The notes below the pieces were generated by a model that was given only the letters and a program-made list of their open reading frames with translations, searched no databases and was not told the DNA's origin. Shown piece by piece: positions 8,652 to 17,019 of a stretch of 52,479 nucleotides of DNA. How positions within the stretch are numbered: position 1 is the stretch's first letter; each line of letters begins with the position of its first letter. This DNA is from Novosphingobium acidiphilum DSM 19966. GTDB lineage: Bacteria > Pseudomonadota > Alphaproteobacteria > Sphingomonadales > Sphingomonadaceae. The translations under genes were made by a program, and so were the position numbers. The DNA lies in contig NZ_AUBA01000022.1 of NCBI RefSeq assembly GCF_000429005.1, positions 1 to 52,479 on the forward strand, in the 5' to 3' direction.

Positions 8652-9301
8652 TTTTCCAACTCCGCAGCAACGGCCTTGCCGTTTTCATCGACCGGCAACA
8701 GCGCGACCGGTTTGCCTGACCTGTCCATCAGATAGGCCGCACGGCTGTGATCCATCAGATAAGACCCGGGGTCGGTGCCGGGGTGTTTCTGGTAATAGAC
8801 TGCAAAGGCTTTGGCGGCCACTGCCACTTGCGCGTCGCTGCCGGTCAATCCGACCAGTTCGGGGCCGAACGCGGCTGCAAACTGTCCCACGGCCCGGGGC
8901 GTGTCGCGCGCGGGATCGATCGAGACAAAGATCGGCACGGTGTGCGCGGCCAGATCGGGATGGGCGTGGGCAAAGGCGTGATACCCCTGCATCATATGCT
9001 GCACATCCAGCGGGCACACATCGGGACAGAAGGTATATCCGAAATACAGCATGCGCCACTTGCCCGCGAAATCGGCATAGCGCACGGTCTTGCCCGCCTT
9101 GTCGACCAAGGTGAAATCGCCGCCCAGGTGCGAATCTGCCAGCGGCGCCTCGGCCTGGGTTGCAGACGGCGTACATCCCGCCAGTGCGGCCGCGCCGATC
9201 GCCAAACAGCCGGCGGCCCACAGCGCAGGGAATGCGCGGCGGCGGCGTTGTAGGACAAGGCGGGACAACTGTGCTTCAGGGTGCATGGCGCTGCGCTTCA
9301 T
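8639..9301 (-). CDS. SCO1/SenC/PrrC-family copper chaperone lipoprotein
   Basis: SCO proteins are thioredoxin-fold copper/thiol chaperones used for assembling the CuA site of cytochrome c oxidase. This 220-aa protein has an N-terminal membrane segment ending in lipobox LAGC, then the family pattern YFGYTFCPDVCPLD with the copper-binding CxxxC, FVSIDPARDTP, and a C-terminal DHSRAAYL supplying the third ligand His. Start could be the ATG at 9301 or 9286; neither has a strong ribosome binding site. It is the first gene of a minus-strand block. No cytochrome c oxidase gene is adjacent. Confidence 0.92.
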   Translation of the reverse strand: MKRSAMHPEAQLSRLVLQRRRRAFPALWAAGCLAIGAAALAGCTPSATQAEAPLADSHLGGDFTLVDKAGKTVRYADFAGKWRMLYFGYTFCPDVCPLDVQHMMQGYHAFAHAHPDLAAHTVPIFVSIDPARDTPRAVGQFAAAFGPELVGLTGSDAQVAVAAKAFAVYYQKHPGTDPGSYLMDHSRAAYLMDRSGKPVALLPVDENGKAVAAELEKWVH

Positions 9302-9356
9302 GCTCTGCTAACCAGCCGCTGGCAAGTGCCTGACCAGGGCAAGAACAAGGGATTCG

Positions 9357-10025
9357 ATGAACGTGAATACGATGTCCGGCTTGCAGCGATTGCGCGCAAA
9401 CATCGCGCGCCCCCGTCTGGCGATCGCCATGGCAGCATTGCTGCCCGCCAGCATCGCGCTGGTCGCACCGCAGCCTGCAGCGGCGCAGTTTTCCGAAAGC
9501 TACAAGTTCCTTGATGCGGTGCGCAAAAAGGACGGCGATGTCGTCAATGAAATGTTGAACAAGCCTTCGACCCAGATCGTCAACACGCGCGACCTGACCA
9601 GCGGGGAAACCGCGCTGCACATCGTGACCGCACGGCGCGATCTGGTGTGGATGCAGTTCATCGTCGGCAAGGGCGGCAACGTCAACGCGCGCAATGCCAA
9701 GGGCGAAACGGCGCTGGAAATCGCGGCCGAACTCGGCTTTGTCGAAGGGGTCGATTTCCTGATCAGCGCCGGCGCGAAAGTCGACGAAACCAACAACACC
9801 GGCAGCACGCCGCTGATCGATGCGGTCAGCCGGCGCGATCTGGCGGTGGTGCGTTCGCTGCTCAAGGCCGGGGCCAACCCCGACCGGCCCGACAATTCGG
9901 GCCGGTCCGCGCGCGATTATGCCACGCTGGATGGCAAAAGCAGCCCGGTCCTGTCCGAAATCGAAGCCATGGCCAAGGAACACGGCACCAACGCGGCCCA
10001 CAAGACATATGGACCGTCGTTCTGA
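9357..10025 (+). CDS. Secreted ankyrin-repeat protein
   Basis: This 222-aa protein has a long signal peptide (about residues 1-44, ending PAAAQ) followed by about four ankyrin repeats: SGETALHIV, KGETALEIAAELG, TGSTPLIDAV and NSGRSARDYA, roughly residues 78-200. Ankyrin repeats mediate protein binding; export predicts a periplasmic location. The partner is unknown. The COQ9-like gene starts 20 bases downstream on the same strand, so the two may be co-transcribed without an obvious functional link. Confidence 0.85.
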   Translation: MNVNTMSGLQRLRANIARPRLAIAMAALLPASIALVAPQPAAAQFSESYKFLDAVRKKDGDVVNEMLNKPSTQIVNTRDLTSGETALHIVTARRDLVWMQFIVGKGGNVNARNAKGETALEIAAELGFVEGVDFLISAGAKVDETNNTGSTPLIDAVSRRDLAVVRSLLKAGANPDRPDNSGRSARDYATLDGKSSPVLSEIEAMAKEHGTNAAHKTYGPSF

Positions 10026-10045
10026 CCTGAGGGATAGCCCACCAG

Positions 10046-10702
10046 ATGAACCCGACCGACCACGCTGATGACAGCTTTCGCCTTGAACTGGCGCCACTGA
10101 TTGCCGATGCTGCGGCCTTTGACGGGTGGACCGATCAGGCTGTCTTGGCCGCGGCCGAAATTGCCGGGGTCGATCCGGCCGCCGCGCAATTTGTCTTTGG
10201 CGGCAAGGCGATGGCGATGATCGAGGCCTGGACCCGCGCGATCGATGCCGAAATGGCGGTCGCACTGCCAAGCGAGCGGCTGGCCACTTTGCCGATCCGC
10301 GAACGCATCCGCGCGCTAATCGAGTTCCGCATCACTGCAATCGACGGGCGGGAAGAGGCGCTGCGTCGCGCGCTAATCGTGATGGCGCGTCCCGGCAACG
10401 TGGCAAAGGCTGCGCGGCTGGCATGGAAAAGTGCGGATGTGATGTGGCGCCTGGCAGGCGATACCGCGACCGATTACAACCATTATAGCAAACGCGCGAC
10501 GCTTGGCGCGATCTATGCCGCGACCTTGGCGGTGCTGGCCGAAGATCGCAGCGAAGACCATGCCGAAACGCGCGCATTCCTGTCGCGCCGGATCGACGGG
10601 GTGATGCGGTTTGAAAAATTCAAACACCAGATGCTGCATCCCAAAGGCGAACGCCCCAGCCTGGTGCGCCTGTTCGGCCGCCTGCGGTATCCGGCGCGGT
10701 AA
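10046..10702 (+). CDS. COQ9-family ubiquinone biosynthesis protein
   Basis: The 218-aa product matches the COQ9 family, a lipid-binding TetR-like fold that presents ubiquinone intermediates to COQ7 in mitochondria and Alphaproteobacteria. Visible features are the N-terminal helix-turn-helix-like FDGWTDQAVLAAAEIAG, PIRERIRALIEFRI, and the highly typical DVMWRLAGDTATDYNHYSKR motif near residue 130, followed by GAIYAATLAVLAEDRSED. Coupling to the upstream ankyrin gene by position only. Confidence 0.92.
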   Translation: MNPTDHADDSFRLELAPLIADAAAFDGWTDQAVLAAAEIAGVDPAAAQFVFGGKAMAMIEAWTRAIDAEMAVALPSERLATLPIRERIRALIEFRITAIDGREEALRRALIVMARPGNVAKAARLAWKSADVMWRLAGDTATDYNHYSKRATLGAIYAATLAVLAEDRSEDHAETRAFLSRRIDGVMRFEKFKHQMLHPKGERPSLVRLFGRLRYPAR

Positions 10703-10716
10703 TTGATCCAGATCAA
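10703..10716. promoter_or_regulatory. FNR-type operator upstream of feoAB
   Basis: TTGATCCAGATCAA is a perfect match to the FNR consensus TTGAT-N4-ATCAA. Its centre lies about 57 bases before the proposed feoA GTG. If it acts as a class II activator site at -41.5, transcription would start near 10751, just upstream of that GTG. This predicts induction of ferrous iron uptake at low oxygen. Confidence 0.85.
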
Positions 10717-10766
10717 CTATTGCGAATGACTTGCATTTGCTGTTGTGCTGTGGCAGCCCGACAGCC

Positions 10767-11018
10767 GTGACACTCGATCAACTCCCCTTGGGCACGCCTG
10801 CGCGAATCGTCGCGGTTGACTGGCCGATGCTGGTACCCGAAGAGGCGCACCGCCTGCGCGCGCTGGGTCTGGAAGAAGGGGCCGATGTGCGGCTGGCCTA
10901 TCGCGGGGTGTTCATGACGCGCGATCCGCTGGCGGTCGAAGTGGGGCGGATGACCGTGGCGCTGCGCCGGGTCCATGCCCGTGCGATGCACGTCGAACCG
11001 CATCTGGTGCCGGCATGA
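10767..11018 (+). CDS. feoA: Ferrous iron transport protein A
   Basis: FeoA is a small SH3-like cytosolic protein needed for FeoB-dependent Fe(II) uptake. The 83-aa product from GTG at 10767 has the usual start pattern LDQLPLGTPARIV, the central RLRALGLEEGADV, and DPLAVEV. An upstream TTG (10731) would add 12 residues (with CC) but would lie before the transcription start predicted from the FNR box, so GTG is preferred. Its stop overlaps the feoB ATG (11015-11018). Confidence 0.9.
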   Translation: MTLDQLPLGTPARIVAVDWPMLVPEEAHRLRALGLEEGADVRLAYRGVFMTRDPLAVEVGRMTVALRRVHARAMHVEPHLVPA

Positions 11019-12871
11019 GCCGCCTGCCGGGCGTGGTGGCGCTGGTCGGCAATCCCAACGCCGGCAAAAGCGCGCTGTTCAATGCGCTGACCGGCGCGCG
11101 CCAGAAAATCGCCAACTATCCGGGCGTAACGGTCGAACGCAAGGCCGGGCGCCTGGTGCTGCCCAATGGCGAACAGCTTGAACTGGTCGATCTGCCGGGC
11201 ACGTACGGGCTTGATGCGACCAGCCCCGACGAAGAAGTGACCCGGCGCGTGATCATGGGCGAACAGCCCGGCCAGGCCATGCCCGACGTGCTGGTCTGTG
11301 TGCTCGATGCGTCCAACCTGGAACAGCATCTGGTGCTGGCACAAGAGGTGCTGGCGCTGGGCCGTCCGACCGTGGTCGCGCTCAACATGGTCGATCTGGC
11401 CGAACGCGATGGCCTGGTGCTTGACGCCCAGGCCCTGGCCGCAGAGCTGGGTGTGCCGGTGGTGCCCACGGTGGCCGTGCGCCGGCGCGGATTGGCTGAA
11501 CTGGCCCAAGCGGTCGCGGCCGCACGCAACCGGGCCGAACAGTCTGTGCCAAAGCCGCGCGCGCAATTGTCGGGAACCGAACGGCGCATGCTGGCACGCA
11601 CGATGGCGCAGGGCGCAACGCTGTCGGAAACCGCAAAACACCGGCTGCACGCGCGGCTCGATCAGGTGCTGTTGCACCAGTGGTTGGGCCCTGTGGTGCT
11701 GTTTGCGCTGCTGTTTGTGGTGTTCCAGGCGGTGTTCAGCTGGGCCAAACCGGTGCAGGACTCGCTCGATGCGCTGTTTTCGGGCGGGTCGGCATGGTTG
11801 CGCGCGCACATGGCGGCCAGCCTGGCGCGCGATCTGCTGACCGACGGGGTGATCGCCGGGGTCGGCTCGGTGGTGGTGTTTCTGCCGCAGATCCTGGTGC
11901 TGTTCTTTTTCATCCTGGTGATGGAAGCGACCGGATACATGGCACGCGCCGCGTTTCTGATGGACCGCATGATGGCGGGTGTCGGGCTGTCGGGGCGCAG
12001 TTTTATCCCGCTGTTGTCCAGCTTTGCCTGCGCGGTGCCGGGCATCATGGCGACACGCTCGATCACCGATCCCAAAGACCGGCTGACCACGATCCTGATC
12101 GCGCCGATGATGACCTGTTCGGCACGGCTGCCGGTCTATGCGGTGATCATTGCTGCGTTTATCCCGGCGCGGCAGGTGTTGCCCGGTGTCGGGCTGCAGG
12201 GGCTGGTGCTGTTTGCGCTGTACGGGATGGGGATCGTGGGTGCGATGGCGGCAGCGCTGCTGCTGCGCCGCTCGGTCACGCGCGGCGCAGCATCGGGTTT
12301 CATCATGGAATTGCCCAAATACCAGCTGCCCACGGTCAAGGATCTGGCGCTGGGTCTGTACCAGCGCGCGTGGATATTTCTGCGCCGCGCCGGCACGATG
12401 ATCTTCACCGTGGCGATCGTGCTGTGGCTGCTGCTGAATTTTCCGCGGGCCGAACCGGGGCGCGACCAGGTCGATGCGTCGATCGCGGGGCATATCGCCA
12501 ATGGACTGGCGGTGGTGGTGGAACCGATCGGGTTCAACCGCGATATCGCGCTGTCGCTGATCCCGACGATGGCCGCGCGCGAAGTCGCGGTCAGTTCGCT
12601 GGCAACGACCTATGCCGTTGGCGCGACCGATGAAGCGGCGCGTGCCGGAGGGCTGGGCCAGCAATTGAAATCGCACTGGAGCCTGGCCACCGCGCTGGCA
12701 TTTCTGGCGTGGTTCGTATTTGCGCCGCAATGCATGTCGACCATCGCTGTCACCCGGCGAGAAACCAATGGCTGGAAATGGCCCGCGTTCATGCTGGGCT
12801 ATCTGTTCGGTCTGGCGTATATTTTTGCAGGCGCGGTCTACTGGATCGCGGTTGCTGCCGGATTGGGTTAG
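11015..12871 (+). CDS. feoB: Ferrous iron transporter FeoB
   Basis: FeoB is the GTPase-linked inner-membrane Fe(II) permease. The 618-aa protein has an N-terminal G domain with G1 GNPNAGKS (residues 12-19), the switch-I IANYPGVTVE, G3 DLPGTYGL (59-66) and G4 NMVD near 128. A helical GDI region follows, then the membrane domain with the two Gate motifs, including SFIPLLSSFACAVPGIMATR and APMMTCSARLPVY, where conserved cysteines lie. It is shorter than E. coli FeoB (773 aa), within the family range. No FeoC is seen. Confidence 0.97.
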   Translation: MSRLPGVVALVGNPNAGKSALFNALTGARQKIANYPGVTVERKAGRLVLPNGEQLELVDLPGTYGLDATSPDEEVTRRVIMGEQPGQAMPDVLVCVLDASNLEQHLVLAQEVLALGRPTVVALNMVDLAERDGLVLDAQALAAELGVPVVPTVAVRRRGLAELAQAVAAARNRAEQSVPKPRAQLSGTERRMLARTMAQGATLSETAKHRLHARLDQVLLHQWLGPVVLFALLFVVFQAVFSWAKPVQDSLDALFSGGSAWLRAHMAASLARDLLTDGVIAGVGSVVVFLPQILVLFFFILVMEATGYMARAAFLMDRMMAGVGLSGRSFIPLLSSFACAVPGIMATRSITDPKDRLTTILIAPMMTCSARLPVYAVIIAAFIPARQVLPGVGLQGLVLFALYGMGIVGAMAAALLLRRSVTRGAASGFIMELPKYQLPTVKDLALGLYQRAWIFLRRAGTMIFTVAIVLWLLLNFPRAEPGRDQVDASIAGHIANGLAVVVEPIGFNRDIALSLIPTMAAREVAVSSLATTYAVGATDEAARAGGLGQQLKSHWSLATALAFLAWFVFAPQCMSTIAVTRRETNGWKWPAFMLGYLFGLAYIFAGAVYWIAVAAGLG

Positions 12872-12958
12872 AAATCGGGGAAAAGCCGGTCGCAGGGCGT
12901 GCCTGGGGGGGCCGGATCGGCTAGCCAGAGCGCCAGTTCGCAACAGGGATACGATTCG

Positions 12959-13510
12959 ATGGCAGGCAGCGTCAACAAGGTCATTCTGGTCGGCAATCTT
13001 GGCGCAGACCCCGAAACGCGTTCGTTCCAGAATGGCGGCAAAGTGTGCAACTTGCGCATCGCCACTTCGGAATCGTGGAAAGACCGCAACACCGGGGACA
13101 AGCAGGAACGCACCGAATGGCACACGGTGGCAATTTTTTCCGAAGGCCTGGTGGGTGTGGCCGAGCGCTTTTTGCGCAAGGGATCGAAGATCTACATCGA
13201 AGGCCAGCTGCGCACGCGCAAGTGGCAGGACCAGAACGGACAGGACCGCTATAGCACCGAAGTGGTGCTGCAGGGCCCCGGCGCAGTGCTGACCATGCTC
13301 GATGGCGCGCCCGGTGCCGGTGGCGGTGATCGCGGCGGTGCATCGGGCGGTGGCTACGGCGGTGGCGGTGGCCAGCGTTCGGGCGGCGGCTTTGGCGGCG
13401 GCGCATCGGGTGGCGGTTCGTCGGGCGGCGGGTCGTCAGGCGGTTTTGGCGGCGGCGCCCCTGCCGGCGGCGGGTTTGGCGAAGATCTGGACGACGACAT
13501 CCCGTTCTGA
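12959..13510 (+). CDS. ssb: Single-stranded DNA-binding protein
   Basis: The 183-aa protein has an N-terminal OB fold (about residues 1-112; AGSVNKVILVGNLGADPE, EWHTVAIF, KGSKIYIEGQLRTRKWQD), a long Gly/Ser-rich disordered linker (about 118-172) and the acidic C-terminal tip DLDDDIPF that recruits replication and repair proteins. AGGGA lies before the ATG at 12959; a longer frame begins at 12899 but adds non-conserved sequence. Confidence 0.97.
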   Translation: MAGSVNKVILVGNLGADPETRSFQNGGKVCNLRIATSESWKDRNTGDKQERTEWHTVAIFSEGLVGVAERFLRKGSKIYIEGQLRTRKWQDQNGQDRYSTEVVLQGPGAVLTMLDGAPGAGGGDRGGASGGGYGGGGGQRSGGGFGGGASGGGSSGGGSSGGFGGGAPAGGGFGEDLDDDIPF

Positions 13511-13590
13511 GCCGTTACACAGCCGCGCTGTGGTGGTTCGGCGTGCTCGCGCCAGCCGGATCACCCCTTGGCGCATCAGCGCGGGCCTGA

Positions 13591-13707
13591 TCAGCGTTCA
13601 GCGCGCAGCGCCAACCGGATCACCAACGCTAGCAGTGCAAGACTTGTCACGCTGGCGGCCCAGATGGCTGCCATCCACATCAGCCGCTGCCACAGCGGGG
13701 CGGCCAT
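13591..13707 (-). CDS. DUF2474-family small subunit-like protein of cytochrome bd oxidase
   Basis: This 38-residue single-span membrane protein (APLWQRLMWMAAIWAASVTS region) lies directly downstream of cydB, and its ATG overlaps the cydB stop as TGATG. DUF2474 peptides are typically encoded at the end of cyanide-insensitive cydAB operons and resemble CydX in size and position. A stabilising-subunit role is inferred. It is easily missed because of its length. Confidence 0.8.
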   Translation of the reverse strand: MAAPLWQRLMWMAAIWAASVTSLALLALVIRLALRAER

Positions 13708-14720
13708 CAATGGTATCCCTCGGAACCGGCTTTGCCGCGAAACACCCAATAGGCCCAGCCGGTATAGGCCAGGATCACCGGCACCATCACCAACGCGCCT
13801 GCCAGCATGAACGCCTGGCTGCGCGGCGGTGCCGCGGCCTGCCAGATGGTGACCCGCGCCGGGATGACATCGGGCCAGATCGAAATGCCAAGACCGACGA
13901 TACACAGGCCAAAGATTGCCAGCGCCCACGCGAACGGCTGAATTTCGGAACCGCGCGCCAGGCTGCGATAAAACAGCAATGCCACGACCAGCGTGGCAAG
14001 CGGCACTTGCGCGGTAAACACGATACCCGGCATCGTCAGCCAGCGCGCGGCATAATGCGCATCAAGGCCGAGCGTGGCCAGGCTGACCGCGCCGATCGCC
14101 ACGAGCAGTGCGACACCGCAACGCCCGGCATAACGCACCGCCTGCTGTTGCAGCGGACCATCGGTTTTCCAGTTCAGCCAGCACGACCCGAGCAGGGCAT
14201 AGCCCGCCACCAGTGCCACACCGGTCAGCAGGCTGAACCCGCTGACCCAATCCCAGGGGCCGCCTGCAAAGCCGCGCCCGACCACGCGGATGCCATGCAG
14301 CAATGCGCCCAGGGCCACGCCCTGCATGAACGCGGCGAGTGTTGATCCAAAGGCAAATGCGCGGTCCCACCACACCCGGTGCCGCGGTTCGCGCCAGCGG
14401 AATTCAAACGCCACCCCGCGCAGCACCAGCCCCAGCAGCATCGCCATCAGCGGCGCATAAAGCGCGGGGAGGATGATCGCATACGCCAACGGAAACGCCG
14501 CCAGCAATCCGCCACCGCCCAGCACCAGCCACGTTTCATTGCCATCCCATACCGGCGCCACGCTGTTCATCGCGGTGTCGCGATCGTTGCCCGCGGCGAT
14601 CAGCGGAAACAGGATGCCGATGCCCAGGTCAAACCCGTCGAGCACGACATAGGCGACGATGGCAAAACCGATGATCACGGCCCAGATCACGGTCAGGTCG
14701 ATGTGCGCCAGCAGGGTCAT
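13707..14720 (-). CDS. cydB: Cytochrome bd-type ubiquinol oxidase subunit II
   Basis: CydB (CioB) forms the heterodimer with CydA that oxidises ubiquinol and reduces oxygen with high affinity. The 337-aa protein starts with the usual LTVIWAVIIGFAIVAYVVLDGFDLGIGILFP region, including the DGFDLG motif, followed by VWDGNETWLVLGGGGLLAAFP. Eight or more hydrophobic segments are visible. Its start overlaps the end of cydA (14717-14720). DUF2474 follows immediately. Confidence 0.96.
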   Translation of the reverse strand: MTLLAHIDLTVIWAVIIGFAIVAYVVLDGFDLGIGILFPLIAAGNDRDTAMNSVAPVWDGNETWLVLGGGGLLAAFPLAYAIILPALYAPLMAMLLGLVLRGVAFEFRWREPRHRVWWDRAFAFGSTLAAFMQGVALGALLHGIRVVGRGFAGGPWDWVSGFSLLTGVALVAGYALLGSCWLNWKTDGPLQQQAVRYAGRCGVALLVAIGAVSLATLGLDAHYAARWLTMPGIVFTAQVPLATLVVALLFYRSLARGSEIQPFAWALAIFGLCIVGLGISIWPDVIPARVTIWQAAAPPRSQAFMLAGALVMVPVILAYTGWAYWVFRGKAGSEGYH

Positions 14721-16108
14721 GCCGCTTGCTCCCCAAATCCGCTGGCCGGGGTGATGCCGGCCGCGCGGATCGGGCTGCCATCGAGCGCGGTTTCATGCGC
14801 TTGCGGAGGTTTGGCCATCAGTCGCAGCAGATAGGCAATGCCCATGCCGAACACGATGAAATAGACCAGCGCAAACGCCGCCAGCGACGTGCCCACGACC
14901 GGCGCCGCCAGCGGTGAAACGCTGTCGACGGTGCGCAGCAGCCCGAACACGGTAAACGGCTGGCGCCCGGTTTCGGTCACCGTCCATCCCGCCAGCACAG
15001 CCACAAACCCCGCCGGGCCCATCACCACACCCGCGCGGTGCAACCAGGGTGAGGCAAACAGCCGCCCGCGCAGCCGCGCCACCAGGCTCCACAGGCCAAG
15101 CCCGGCCATGGCAAACCCGATCGCGACCATCACTCGGAATGCCCAGAACACCACGATCACCGGCGGCTGGTTGGCCGGTGGCACGGTGTCGAGCCCTGCC
15201 AGCGGCGCGTTTATATCGTGCCTGAGCAACAGCGACGACAGCTTGGGAATTTCCAGCGTATAATCAATCCGTTGGTGCGTCTGATCGATCAACCCCACCA
15301 GCACGAGCGGCGCGCCATGCGGATGGCTTTGGAAATGTCCCTCCATCGCCATGACTTTTGCGGGTTGCCAGGCCAGCGTGTTCAACCCGTGCGCGTCGCC
15401 TGCATAGATCTGCACCGGCGCCACCAGCGCTGCCATCCACATCGCCATTGAAAACATTTTCCGCGCGCCGGGATTGTGTGCATCGCGCAGCAAGTGCCAG
15501 GCCCCGACGCCGCCCACCGCAAACGCAGTGGTCAGATAAGCGGCCAGCACGGTGTGGACCAGGCGATAGGGAAAACTGGGGTTGAAAATGATCGCCAGCC
15601 AGCTTGGCCCCGGCAGGAACCGGCCATCGGCGCTGATTTCGTAGCCTGTCGGCGTCTGCATCCAGCTGTTGACCGCGATAATCCAGAACGCCGAGATGAA
15701 CGTGCCCAATGCCACCGCCAGCGTCGCCACGAAATGCAGGTTGCGCCCGACTTTGTTGATGCCGAACAGCATCACGCCAAGAAACCCGGCTTCGAGGAAA
15801 AACGCGGTCAGCACTTCATAGGCCATCAATGGCCCGATGACCGGCCCCGCCTTGTCGGAAAACACCGACCAGTTGGTGCCGAACTGGTACGACATGACCA
15901 GCCCCGACACGACCCCCATGCCAAACACCACCGCAAAGATTTTCAGCCAATAGCGATAGAGATTGGCATAGACCCCCGATCCGGTTCGCAACCACAGCGC
16001 CTCGAGCACCGCCAGGTAACTGGCCAGCCCGATCGTGAAAGCCGGAAACAGGAAGTGGAAACTGACCGTAAAGGCAAATTGGGCACGGGCAAGCATGAGC
16101 GCGGTCAT
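14717..16108 (-). CDS. cydA: Cytochrome bd-type ubiquinol oxidase subunit I (cyanide-insensitive type)
   Basis: This 463-aa subunit carries the quinol site and hemes b558, b595 and d. N-terminal ARAQFAFTVSFHFLFPAFTIGL contains the heme ligand His18, and AGFLGVMLFG and the GRQPFTVFGLLRT motif at the end of the Q loop are present. The Q loop is of the short type seen in CioA-like oxidases. Start at 16108 is chosen because the family begins with this M-x(3-6)-ARxQFA phrase; the frame is open further upstream. The 170-base gap upstream presumably holds the promoter; no FNR box is visible there. Confidence 0.95.
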   Translation of the reverse strand: MTALMLARAQFAFTVSFHFLFPAFTIGLASYLAVLEALWLRTGSGVYANLYRYWLKIFAVVFGMGVVSGLVMSYQFGTNWSVFSDKAGPVIGPLMAYEVLTAFFLEAGFLGVMLFGINKVGRNLHFVATLAVALGTFISAFWIIAVNSWMQTPTGYEISADGRFLPGPSWLAIIFNPSFPYRLVHTVLAAYLTTAFAVGGVGAWHLLRDAHNPGARKMFSMAMWMAALVAPVQIYAGDAHGLNTLAWQPAKVMAMEGHFQSHPHGAPLVLVGLIDQTHQRIDYTLEIPKLSSLLLRHDINAPLAGLDTVPPANQPPVIVVFWAFRVMVAIGFAMAGLGLWSLVARLRGRLFASPWLHRAGVVMGPAGFVAVLAGWTVTETGRQPFTVFGLLRTVDSVSPLAAPVVGTSLAAFALVYFIVFGMGIAYLLRLMAKPPQAHETALDGSPIRAAGITPASGFGEQAA

Positions 16109-16281
16109 GACGGGTGTGTTCCGGACTTGGCCGTTCAACACGGCCCCACTGCGATACAGGATGCATAATGCGGCCAGCGAACACAATGTTCGCCGGTCTC
16201 ACCATGCTTTTTCACGGGGTGCATCGTATCCGCATCGGCGGCGGGATGACATCTTGTGGCATGTACGCAGTGACTGGTCGT

Positions 16282-17019
16282 TCAGGTCCCGCGCGTGTCG
16301 CCGTACAGATGGATGTGCAGCCGGTCGGTAAACCGCCAGCCCGCCTGCATCGCCGCCTCTGCCAGCCAGCGCGACCGTTCGCGCAAGGTTGCGCTGTCGG
16401 TGCCTTCGGGCATCACGAACAGGCGTCCGGGCGGGATTGCATATGTCTGCGCGATCGCTTTGACTTCGTCCAGATCATCCGCGCTGGCGATGACAAATTT
16501 GAAAAACGCGCGTGGGTCCTGTGCCCATGCGTCGAGCCGGTCAGGGATCAGCGCAAGCTCGGCCGGATTGCCCGAATGCGCCAGCTTCGGGCTGACGTTG
16601 TATTGGTGGATCATGCCGTCGAGCGCGGGGGCAGGGGCGACCGTACCGTTGGTTTCAACCTCGATGTGAAATCCTTGACCCAGTGCCGCGATCATCGGCA
16701 CCAGGCCCGCGGCCTGCAACAACGGTTCGCCGCCGGTAATCACCAGACGGGGCACGCCAAACGCACGAATGCGCGCGGCAACATCGCAGGGGTCGAGCGA
16801 CACCTGGTTGTCGCCGCGGGCAAAGCTGCGGTCATCGCGGTGCGGCCGGTTGTCGCCCGCAAACCGCCAGGTGTAGGCGGTGTCGCACCACTGGCACGCC
16901 AGATTGCAGCGCGACAGGCGCACAAACACGCTGGGCCGCCCGATCGACGCGCCTTCGCCCTGCAACGAGGCGAAAATTTCCGGCTCGCCAGGCGTGGTGG
17001 TGGCAAGGACCAGGTTCAC
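16282..17019 (-). CDS. queE: 7-carboxy-7-deazaguanine synthase (radical SAM)
   Basis: QueE converts 6-carboxytetrahydropterin to 7-carboxy-7-deazaguanine in queuosine/preQ0 biosynthesis. The 245-aa protein has EIFASLQGEGASIGRPSVFVR, then the [4Fe-4S] cysteines Cys38, Cys42 and Cys45 in RCNLACQWCDT, the SAM motif VITGGEPLLQ, and YNVSPKLAHSGN. The start is GTG at 17019, which overlaps the valS stop (GTGA); this fits family length. Other queuosine genes (queC, queD, queF) are not in the window. Confidence 0.93.
   Translation of the reverse strand: MNLVLATTTPGEPEIFASLQGEGASIGRPSVFVRLSRCNLACQWCDTAYTWRFAGDNRPHRDDRSFARGDNQVSLDPCDVAARIRAFGVPRLVITGGEPLLQAAGLVPMIAALGQGFHIEVETNGTVAPAPALDGMIHQYNVSPKLAHSGNPAELALIPDRLDAWAQDPRAFFKFVIASADDLDEVKAIAQTYAIPPGRLFVMPEGTDSATLRERSRWLAEAAMQAGWRFTDRLHIHLYGDTRGT

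Noticed and set aside
10898..13123. Long minus-strand open frame of over 700 residues opposite feoB and ssb
   Set aside because: It mirrors feoB in the antisense frame, is rich in His/Arg/Gln and contains no family motif; high-GC shadow.
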